Positions 7,143 to 14,222 of a DNA stretch of 21,450 nt are shown here, piece by piece. The stretch is from positions 1-21,450 of the forward strand of contig CAYRIY010000065.1 of the NCBI GenBank assembly GCA_964424335.1, in the 5' to 3' direction. The translations under genes and the position numbers were made by a program. Source of the DNA: CAYRIY01 sp964424335 (GTDB taxonomy: Bacteria; Bacillota; Limnochordia; DTU080; RSA5). Each line of letters begins with the position of its first letter. Position 1 is the stretch's first letter. The notes under the pieces are model-generated. The model was not told the origin of the DNA and ran no database searches. It was given only the letters and a program-made list of their open reading frames with translations.

Positions 7143-9338
7143 ATGCAGACGGACCGCGAAGTGACGCCCTGGTACCGCCGCGCTCGGCGCTGGGGTCAGA
7201 CCAACCTGACGGAGATCGATCCGCGCCGCTACGACGAAACGTGGTGGCGAGCGTACTGGCGAGCGACGCGAGTGCAGGGCGTCATCGTCAATGCAGGCGG
7301 CATCGTGTTCTACTACCCCTCCAAGTTTCCCGAAGTGCACCGCGCGCTTTATCTTGGCGAGCGAGATCTGTTTGGCGAGATTGTAGCTGCCGCGCACGAC
7401 GAGGGGCTGGCTGTGCTTGCCCGCATGGATTCCAACCGGGTACACGAAGCGTTTTTTAACGAACATCCCGATTGGTGCGCTGTCGACGCCGACGGACGGG
7501 CGTATCGCGCGGGAGACCTCTACATTACCTGCATCAACTCACCTTACTACCGCGAGTTTCTGCCCGACGTGTTTCGGGAGATCATTGGGAAGTACCGACC
7601 GGAGGGCTTCACCGACAATAGTTACAGCGGGCTGGAGCGCCATCAGATCTGCTATTGCGGGTACTGCGCCAAGAGCTTTAGAGATCAAACGGGCCACGAC
7701 CTACCTCGCAAGGTCGACTGGAATAGCCCGGTGTACCGCAGGTGGATCGAGTGGAGCTACCAGTGTCGATTGGACCTATGGGATCTCAACAATAGGGTGA
7801 CGCAAGGCGCCGGCGGAAAAGACTGCCTTTGGGTCGGCATGATCCACGGGGACATGATCAATCAGAGCCGCCGTCTGAGGGATGTAAAAGCAATCTGCGA
7901 ACGGGCACAGATCGTCATGCTCGATTGGCAGACCCGGAGAAGCACCCTTGGCTTTCAAAACAACGGGGAGACGGGAAAGCTCCTTCACGGCCTCCTCGGA
8001 TGGGACAAGTTGATCCCTGAGAGCATGGCGATGTATCAGGCCGGGGAGCCGACGGCGCGGCTGGCGAGCAAACCGGAGCCGGAGGCCCGTCTTTGGGCGT
8101 TTGAAGGGTTTGCCGGTGGGATTCAACCGTGGTGGCACCACATCAGCGCCTATCAAGAAGACCGACGCCAGTACAAGACGACGCAGCCGATCTTCCGCTG
8201 GCACGAGGAGAATGAAGCGTACCTCTTCGACCGGCGCCCGATCGCCACAGTGGGCGTCGTCTGGAGCCAACGCAACATCGACTTTTACGGGCGAGACGAC
8301 GCCAACTTTCGCGTGGAGCTCCCCTGGCGGGGATGGTCGCAGGCGCTCATTCGAAGCCGCATTCCTTACCTCCCAATTCATGCCGACTCCATCGAGGAGC
8401 AGGGCGATGCGCTATCGGCGCTCATCCTCCCAAACGTCGGCGCCCTCACGGACAATCAGTGTCAAAGCATTCGGCGCTTCGTCGAGCGAGGCGGCGCGTT
8501 GATCGCATCGGGTGAGAGCAGCCTCTACGACGAGTGGGGCGACCCTCGGCCCGACTTCGCTTTGGCGGACCTTTTCGGCGCGCACGCGACGCGGGTTTAC
8601 CACGGCCCAAGCGACACCGATCGGCGCGATTGGGAGCGCGGAAACCATCACAGTTATGTTCGGCTCTTCCCCGAGCTGCGTGCCCGCGTCCCCGGACCGA
8701 TTACGGGGGACGAACCGCCTGCGACCGAAGAGCGGCACCCGGTGCTCGACGGCTTTGACGAGACCGACATCCTGCCCTTTGGAGGACGACTCGAAGTCGT
8801 CGAGGCGAACCAACGTAGTAAGGCTTTGATGCATTTCGTACCGCATTTCCCTGTCTACCCTCCGGAGACGGCCTGGATGCGGCAGCCGACGAGCCGACTG
8901 CCGGCGCTCCTGCTGAGCGAAGGGGAGAACAGAGGTCCTGTCGCCTATCTCGCAGCCGATTTCGACCGGCGCTACGCCGCGAGCAACTTTCCCGATCACG
9001 GGCGTCTGCTCGCGAACTTGGTGCGCTGGGCCACCGGCGGAAAGATCCCCCTCGTCGTCGAAGGCCCCGGCTTCCTTGACTGCCATATGTACGCTCAGCC
9101 AAAAAGGGTGATCGTGCACGTGGTCAACCTCAGCCATGCCGAAGCGTGGCGTCCCACGATTCACGAGCTCATTCCCGTGGGGCCGATCCGCGTGCGCGTT
9201 CAGCTTCCCGATGACGTGAGCGGCGCATCCGCACGGCTCGTCGTTTCAAAGCGGATCGCACCCATGGAAGTCCATGAGCGTTGGGCGATATTCGAAATAC
9301 CTTCGATCGTCGACCACGAGGTTGTCGTCGTTGAATAA
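7143..9338 (+). CDS. GHL6-type putative glycoside hydrolase, paralogue B
   Basis: A 731-residue paralogue of the neighbouring GHL6-type proteins. The barrel (about 10-360) carries VNAGGIVFYYP, ARMD (93-96), EHPDW (107-111), EGFTDN, a TC-I-N cysteine (C130) and CYCGYC (170-175), then GHDLP. A GH42-like trimerisation/Rossmann domain (about 367-475) contains GGALIASGES followed by SLYDEWGDPRPDF and LADLFG. A beta-sandwich near 640-731 contains VIVHVVNLSH and HELIPVGP. There is no signal peptide. The ATG at 7143 was chosen because GGAGG lies eight bases upstream; a TTG five codons earlier overlaps that site. It lies downstream of the sugar-binding protein and 47 bases before paralogue C. Closer to C than to A by shared motifs, it probably arose by duplication followed by long divergence. 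Confidence 0.85.
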   Translation: MQTDREVTPWYRRARRWGQTNLTEIDPRRYDETWWRAYWRATRVQGVIVNAGGIVFYYPSKFPEVHRALYLGERDLFGEIVAAAHDEGLAVLARMDSNRVHEAFFNEHPDWCAVDADGRAYRAGDLYITCINSPYYREFLPDVFREIIGKYRPEGFTDNSYSGLERHQICYCGYCAKSFRDQTGHDLPRKVDWNSPVYRRWIEWSYQCRLDLWDLNNRVTQGAGGKDCLWVGMIHGDMINQSRRLRDVKAICERAQIVMLDWQTRRSTLGFQNNGETGKLLHGLLGWDKLIPESMAMYQAGEPTARLASKPEPEARLWAFEGFAGGIQPWWHHISAYQEDRRQYKTTQPIFRWHEENEAYLFDRRPIATVGVVWSQRNIDFYGRDDANFRVELPWRGWSQALIRSRIPYLPIHADSIEEQGDALSALILPNVGALTDNQCQSIRRFVERGGALIASGESSLYDEWGDPRPDFALADLFGAHATRVYHGPSDTDRRDWERGNHHSYVRLFPELRARVPGPITGDEPPATEERHPVLDGFDETDILPFGGRLEVVEANQRSKALMHFVPHFPVYPPETAWMRQPTSRLPALLLSEGENRGPVAYLAADFDRRYAASNFPDHGRLLANLVRWATGGKIPLVVEGPGFLDCHMYAQPKRVIVHVVNLSHAEAWRPTIHELIPVGPIRVRVQLPDDVSGASARLVVSKRIAPMEVHERWAIFEIPSIVDHEVVVVE

Positions 9339-9385
9339 ACGTGGTCGTTCCAGTACGGCAAGATCGGGAACAAAGGGAGATCTGT

Positions 9386-11479
9386 ATGGAACCAAGCGTC
9401 TTTGATCGTCCGATGCGCTGGGCGCAGTTGACCCTGGCGGAGAAAGATCCGAAAGACTTTGACCTCCGGTTTTGGCTGGATTACTTTCAGCGCACCAAGT
9501 CAGAGGGAGCTTGCTTTAGCGCGGGCGGCTACATCGCCTACTACCCCACGCAGATCCCCTTGCATTACCGCAGCGCATGGCTTGGTGACTCAGACCCATT
9601 CGGCGACCTTGTCGCCGGTTGCAAGAGGCTCGGAATGGTCGTGCTCGCTCGAACCGACCCCCACGCCGTTCACGAGGACGTGTTTCGCGCGCACCCCGAC
9701 TGGATCTGTGTCGACCGCGAGGGCAAAAAACGCAGGCATTGGTCCAAGGCGGACGCTTGGGTGACGTGTCCGCTCGGGCCGTACAACTTTGAATTCATGA
9801 CGGAGGTACACCGAGAGATCGTTCGGCTCTACGAGGTCGACGGGATCTTTAGCAACCGCTGGGCAGGGCTTGGGATTTGCTACTGCGACCACTGCCGGCA
9901 AAACTTCAAGCGAGCGAGCGGCCTTGACCTCCCCGAAGACGAAGAGCGACCGGATCCTGTCATGCGGACCTACCTTGCCTGGCGACACGAGCGTCAGCAC
10001 GAGCTGATCCGCCTCTGGGACGGCGAGGTCCGGGCCATTCGCCGCTCGGCGAGATTCATCCCCAACTCCTCGGGAGCCGGGGCGCTCAGCGAGTTCAATA
10101 CCAAAGCCTTCGGCGAGATGGTCGACATCCTTTTTGCAGACCGCCAGGGGCGAAGCGGCGCAGTGCCGATATGGGCAAACGGGAAGAACGCCAAAGAGTA
10201 CCGCGCAGTCCTGAAAGGAAAGCCCGTCGGAGGGATCTTTGCGGTCGGCGTCACGCACTCGAACCGGTGGATGGCATCGGTCCAAAACGAGGCGGAGCTC
10301 CGTCTTTGGGTTGCGGATGGGATCGCCAACGGGCTGAGGCCTTGGTTTACCAAGTTTGGCGCCGTCAACTACGATCCTCGTTGGCTAAAGAGCGTTGAAA
10401 GGATCTACCTCGAGCATCACGCTATGGGGAAGTACCTGCGCAACGTCGCATCGAACGCGCGGGTTGCCTTGGTCTTTTCACAGCGCACGGCGCGGTTTCA
10501 TCCCGACAAAGACCGCAAGCGCAAGGCTGAAGATGCGATCCACGGATTCTACCAAGCGCTGATCGAGGCCCGCATCCCATTCGACATGGTACACGACGAG
10601 ATGCTCGATTTAGAAAATCTAAAGTCGTATAAGACGCTCATACTGCCCGACATCGCCCTGCTCTCCAACGAACAGTGTGATCAACTCCGGGAATTTGTCC
10701 GCGCTGGCGGGAGTCTGGTCGCTACCCATGAGACGTCGCTCTATAACGAATGGGGGGCTCGTCGTTCCGATTTCGGGCTCGCCGACCTCTTTGGCGTATG
10801 CTACCTGGCGAGCGGCGAGCGACCCATGCGAAACGCGTACATCTCCCTCGAGGCTTTATCCACGGGAGAAAGGCATCCGATACTTGAAGGGCTTGAATCA
10901 GCCGAGCGCATCATTCACGGGCTGCACCGGTTAAACGTCGGGATCGTCGAGCCCGCTTGCCATTCCCCGCTTACGTTGGTCCCGTCGTATCCCGACCTAC
11001 CGATGGAAGAGGTCTACCCCAGGACGCCGCGAACCACGGTGCCCGAAGTGCTTCTAAGAGAGCGCGGCAACGGCCGAGTCGTCTATTTCCCGTGGGATAT
11101 CGACCGGACTTTTTGGGATGCGCTCGACTGCGATCACGGGCGATTGTTGGCCAATGCCGTCCTGTGGGCCACGGATGAGCCTCGCCCGGTCGAAGTCGAA
11201 GGGCCGGGGGTCCTTGACGTAACTTCGTGGCGACAGGAGCATTCGCTCACGGTTCACTTGGTCAATCTGACGAACCCAATGCTGATGAGGGGGCCCGTCC
11301 GCGAGCTGATCCCCGTGGGCGAGCAGCGTGTTGTAATTCGACTTGGCCAAGGCGAGAGCGTACAGCGAGTAAAGCTGTTGCGTACAGGGCGATCGCCCGA
11401 CGTCTCAACCGTGGACGGTGGTATCGAGCTGCGGGTACCCTCGATTCTCGATTACGAGGTTATAGCGGTCGACCTGTAA
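9386..11479 (+). CDS. GHL6-type putative glycoside hydrolase, paralogue C
   Basis: A 697-residue third member of the set. Barrel motifs are SAGGYIAYYP, ARTD (88-91), AHPDW (102-106), a TC-P-L cysteine (C128), DGIFSN (152-157) and CYCDHC (165-170), then GLDLP. A GH42-like trimerisation domain (about 355-465) has GGSLVATHET followed by SLYNEWG and LADLFG. A beta-sandwich near 610-697 has TVHLVNLTNP and RELIPVGE. There is no signal peptide, so it should act in the cytoplasm. The ATG at 9386 lies six bases behind GGGAG; the frame is open 15 codons further upstream without similarity. It is the last gene of the plus-strand operon, followed by a large hairpin. The enzymatic activity is assumed from the fold family and not shown. 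Confidence 0.85.
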   Translation: MEPSVFDRPMRWAQLTLAEKDPKDFDLRFWLDYFQRTKSEGACFSAGGYIAYYPTQIPLHYRSAWLGDSDPFGDLVAGCKRLGMVVLARTDPHAVHEDVFRAHPDWICVDREGKKRRHWSKADAWVTCPLGPYNFEFMTEVHREIVRLYEVDGIFSNRWAGLGICYCDHCRQNFKRASGLDLPEDEERPDPVMRTYLAWRHERQHELIRLWDGEVRAIRRSARFIPNSSGAGALSEFNTKAFGEMVDILFADRQGRSGAVPIWANGKNAKEYRAVLKGKPVGGIFAVGVTHSNRWMASVQNEAELRLWVADGIANGLRPWFTKFGAVNYDPRWLKSVERIYLEHHAMGKYLRNVASNARVALVFSQRTARFHPDKDRKRKAEDAIHGFYQALIEARIPFDMVHDEMLDLENLKSYKTLILPDIALLSNEQCDQLREFVRAGGSLVATHETSLYNEWGARRSDFGLADLFGVCYLASGERPMRNAYISLEALSTGERHPILEGLESAERIIHGLHRLNVGIVEPACHSPLTLVPSYPDLPMEEVYPRTPRTTVPEVLLRERGNGRVVYFPWDIDRTFWDALDCDHGRLLANAVLWATDEPRPVEVEGPGVLDVTSWRQEHSLTVHLVNLTNPMLMRGPVRELIPVGEQRVVIRLGQGESVQRVKLLRTGRSPDVSTVDGGIELRVPSILDYEVIAVDL

Positions 11480-11518
11480 CGATAGCGACTACGCACCGCT
11501 CGCTCTCTTCCTGAATAT

Positions 11519-11574
11519 CGTCGATCCAAAGCAGGCTCCTGCCTCCCACGAGGCAAGAGCCTGCTTCATCGACG
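11519..11574. terminator. Composite hairpin between convergent operons, probable bidirectional terminator
   Basis: Nested inverted repeats: an outer CGTCGAT / ATCGACG pair (11519-11525 and 11568-11574), a 10-bp AAGCAGGCTC / GAGCCTGCTT stem, one mismatch, then a TGCCTC / GAGGCA stem with a CCAC loop. Only short T-runs follow on each side. It sits 39 bases after the stop of GHL6 paralogue C and about 230 bases past the stop of the convergent binding-protein gene, as expected for shared termination. The 321 bases from 11480 to 11800 hold no intact gene. Confidence 0.65.
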
Positions 11575-11617
11575 CACAACGCACGCCGTGTGTTACCGCT
11601 CCACCGCCTCTGCCACC

Positions 11618-11758
11618 GCCGCGCAGACGAGATATCTCCTCCAAGGCGCCGCTCGGCGTGATCTGCCTGCGGATGATCTGGAGAAAGAGCTCCCTCAGCA
11701 TGCGATCGTACGTAGTCCGAGCGGGAATAGCAGGACGATACCCGTCTTGTACGTCACT
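11618..11758 (-). pseudogene. Possible decayed C-terminal tail of a solute-binding protein
   Basis: On the minus strand one frame reads YRPAIPARTTYDRM, LRELFLQIIRRQ and ITPSGALEEIS. This resembles the C-terminal helix and 'TPEEAL' tail typical of family-1 ABC solute-binding proteins. The frame is closed by a stop just upstream, has no plausible start or ribosome site, and runs on into the hairpin at its other end, so it cannot be a whole gene. It lies directly downstream of an intact binding-protein gene that already has its own complete C-terminus. Chance similarity over about 35 residues is possible. Confidence 0.3.
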
Positions 11759-11800
11759 ATCTCGGCGAACGGCCCCGTCCGTTCACCCAACAGGCGATTC

Positions 11801-13123
11801 TTACCGCCCGCTCCAATGCTCGTCCAAGATTCCTTGGGCCTGGGCAGCGGCTTGTTCCAGCGCGGTCCCTGGGTCTGCATCGCCAAAGAGGGCGCTTCCG
11901 ACAGCCGATGCGAGCACGTTGAGAATTTGCGCCGTGACCGGCAACATCGGCAGTGAAGTAGATCGTGCAAGCGCCTCGCCGACAATCAGCCACTCAGGGT
12001 TCATTTCGAAATAAGCTGGGTTGCTGTTGAACGCCCGCACCGGCGAGGGGCGTGCCTGCCTCAACATGAAGTAGCCGGCCGTCTCCTCCCGCAGGGAGAG
12101 CCACTTCACGAGCTCCCAAGTGAGGCTTGTGTCCTTGGCGCCCTGCACCATCGCCCAGTGAAAGGTGCCTGCGTTCACGCCGCTGGGCCCGCCCGCCTCG
12201 AGCGCCGGACGTATTCCGATGCCAAAGTCGAGGTCGGCAAAGTTCTGGTCGAGGTAACTGTACTCCAGGATGCCGTTGGGCCACATCGCAAGGCGTCCGG
12301 AAGCAAATGCGCCCCGTGGGCCCGACCCATACGTCGATTGATCCATTTGTTCAAACATCGCATTGACTTCGGGCCAACCCGCGCGATAGATTCGATCGCC
12401 CGCATCTTTCATGAACGTGACGGCTTCCACGCCTGCGTTCTGGCTAAACTCGACGCGCCGTGCGTCGTCGGAGAAGATCTTGCCGCCGCCCGAGACGAAC
12501 CAAGCCGCTTCACTAAAGTCGCCGCCGTAAAAAGCGGAGCCCGCGCGGGTCAGTCGATCTCCGTCATAGCGCGTCAGCTTCTGGGCCGTGTCGAGCCATT
12601 CATTCCAGGTTGTCGGGACATCGGCAACTCCCGCCTCCGCAAATGCCGTCTTGTTGATGTAAAGGAGCGAGTTTGTGTCGCCCCCGGTCCGCATCGGGAG
12701 GCCATAGAGTTGTCCATTCCACCGGGCGGTTTCGATCTCGGAAGGGTACCACGTGTCCATGGAAATATTGTCTCGCCCGAGGTGGGCATCGAGCGGCTGA
12801 AGGAAGCCTCGATCGACCACACCTGGAATGTTGAGGCTGTGAATCATGACGACGTCCGGAGGCGTGCCACCGATCACTTGAGTAATGAACTCTTCGAGGA
12901 TGGTGTTGCCGCACGTAGTGAGCTGACCGGTAACTGTCACGCCCGGATGCGCGGCTTCGAAGGCGTCGAGCATCTCGTTGACCCAGTCGTTGCGGTGTTC
13001 GGTCCAGCAATGAAGCACCGTGAGATGCTCCTGTGCCAAAGCGTGAGCGCTAAAGATCAAAGTGGCGCACAATAGAGCAAATTGCATCGCTGCGAGCCTA
13101 TGGAACCGACGAACACGGTACAT
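11801..13123 (-). CDS. ABC transporter sugar-binding protein, extracellular family 1 (second copy)
   Basis: A 440-residue binding protein. Residues 1-31 are a signal peptide with probable cleavage after AHALA; no lipobox cysteine follows. The mature part begins LTVLHCWTEHRNDW and shows family-1 landmarks: FEAAHPGVTVTG, GGTPPDVVMIHS, RWNGQLYGLP, LLYINKTAFAEAG, a TTWNEWLDTAQKLTR segment, ASGRLAMWPNG and a GTALEQAAAQAQGIL tail. The ATG at 13123 follows AAGGGGA. It is the last gene of the minus-strand operon, 40 bases after the second FAD oxidoreductase, and it differs strongly from the binding protein at 5763-7052. The two therefore probably bind different ligands or are ancient paralogues. No membrane components are nearby. 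Confidence 0.9.
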   Translation of the reverse strand: MYRVRRFHRLAAMQFALLCATLIFSAHALAQEHLTVLHCWTEHRNDWVNEMLDAFEAAHPGVTVTGQLTTCGNTILEEFITQVIGGTPPDVVMIHSLNIPGVVDRGFLQPLDAHLGRDNISMDTWYPSEIETARWNGQLYGLPMRTGGDTNSLLYINKTAFAEAGVADVPTTWNEWLDTAQKLTRYDGDRLTRAGSAFYGGDFSEAAWFVSGGGKIFSDDARRVEFSQNAGVEAVTFMKDAGDRIYRAGWPEVNAMFEQMDQSTYGSGPRGAFASGRLAMWPNGILEYSYLDQNFADLDFGIGIRPALEAGGPSGVNAGTFHWAMVQGAKDTSLTWELVKWLSLREETAGYFMLRQARPSPVRAFNSNPAYFEMNPEWLIVGEALARSTSLPMLPVTAQILNVLASAVGSALFGDADPGTALEQAAAQAQGILDEHWSGR

Positions 13124-13137
13124 GATGATTCCCCTTT

Positions 13138-13152
13138 TTCAAGTTTCTTGAA
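13138..13152. promoter_or_regulatory. Perfect palindrome TTCAAG-TTT-CTTGAA just upstream of the second sugar-binding-protein gene
   Basis: A 6-3-6 inverted repeat in the 40-base gap between the FAD oxidoreductase stop and the binding-protein start, directly abutting the AAGGGGA ribosome site. As DNA it could be an operator; as RNA a small hairpin affecting translation. No second copy was found in the window. Confidence 0.35.
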
Positions 13153-13163
13153 GTAGGTCCCCA

Positions 13164-14219
13164 TCAATTGCGGATGCTACATGACTCATGGATCGTTTCG
13201 ACAAATCGCGCCGCGGCTTCACCAAGACAAATCCGATTGAGCACCGCCACCTCCTCCGAATTGGACGCTTTGATCACACTGGGCAACCAAGGCCCCGCCA
13301 AGACAACCCCGTCGTGGAATCCGAGGTCTCCGGCACTTAGAGCACGATCCTCGATCGACCCGTTCACATCCGTGAGAAGCGCGCCCAACGACGAATGATC
13401 GGCCGTTGCGGTTCCTTCGCGCAACGTGTAGGTCGGCCCGCCCCACTCGTCATCGGCAATGTAGACGATGCCCGCAGCGGCAAACGCCGCATCGCAGGCC
13501 CTCAACGCATCGATGGTCCGGCGCACGGCGCCCGGGAAGGCCCGCTCACGCTCGGCGTAATCGGGTTGCGTCATGTGAACATCGACTTGGATGAAACCGT
13601 AGTCGATCGGGCGTATTTTGATTTGATCGCGCTCCATAAGATGGTCAAATGCCCCTCGCTCGAGCCCTGTCGTTACCGCATCGATATCCGTGCCGCTCAG
13701 GACGAACGATCGACGCACAGGGTTTTGATCGATGGGTGTACGCAGAGCCGTGTCGACCAATCGTCCGCTTTCGTCCGTTTCCACGATCGCCGACGCTTCG
13801 ATGAGTCCGTACCCTTCTTTGGCGCCCACCACGAGGCCCCGAAGCGCACTTCCGTCCTTGGCCACGGCGATCGGCCACGCGTGAAAGAGAGGCTCAATCC
13901 GGCGCTCGACCAACATGTGATCAAAGACAAGCTCGGCGATGGGAGCGTGGATCACGCCTTTTTTGTACGCACCCTGCTCGACGAGACGCCGATGCATCTC
14001 GGAGACGACTTTGGAGCTTTCAGACGCACGAGCGAGATCGAGAAAGACTCGCCGGGCTCGGCCGATCTCCCAGCCAAGCGTTCCACGTCGCTCTACCACG
14101 GCGACTTTGCGGCCGGATTCGGCCAGCGCGACAGCGCAGGCCACGCCACCGACCCCGCCTCCGCTCACGATCACGTCGACCGAATCAAGGATCTGGGCTC
14201 TCTTTCCGTCAAACAACAT
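13164..14219 (-). CDS. FAD-dependent oxidoreductase, short form with degenerate FAD motif
   Basis: A 351-residue protein with an N-terminal dinucleotide-binding fold: VDVIVSGGGVGGVACA (GGGVGG at 20-25) and the acidic strand end VAVVERR. Overall layout matches the FAD_oxidored (PF12831-like) group, but the usual DATGDGD motif is replaced near 146-153 by VETDESGR. The C-terminal 'GR-is-x-dh' ribose loop is also weak (LAGPWLPSVIKASNSEE). It may bind FAD poorly, or act as a partner or regulator subunit of the longer oxidoreductase. The ATG at 14219 lies three bases after the stop of that gene, so translational coupling is likely and a 1:1 complex is plausible. Substrate unknown. Confidence 0.8.
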   Translation of the reverse strand: MLFDGKRAQILDSVDVIVSGGGVGGVACAVALAESGRKVAVVERRGTLGWEIGRARRVFLDLARASESSKVVSEMHRRLVEQGAYKKGVIHAPIAELVFDHMLVERRIEPLFHAWPIAVAKDGSALRGLVVGAKEGYGLIEASAIVETDESGRLVDTALRTPIDQNPVRRSFVLSGTDIDAVTTGLERGAFDHLMERDQIKIRPIDYGFIQVDVHMTQPDYAERERAFPGAVRRTIDALRACDAAFAAAGIVYIADDEWGGPTYTLREGTATADHSSLGALLTDVNGSIEDRALSAGDLGFHDGVVLAGPWLPSVIKASNSEEVAVLNRICLGEAAARFVETIHESCSIRN

Positions 14220-14222
14220 AAT

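Noticed and set aside
12158..13075. 305-codon plus-strand open frame
   Set aside because: Antisense shadow of the second sugar-binding protein, with no motif or ribosome site.
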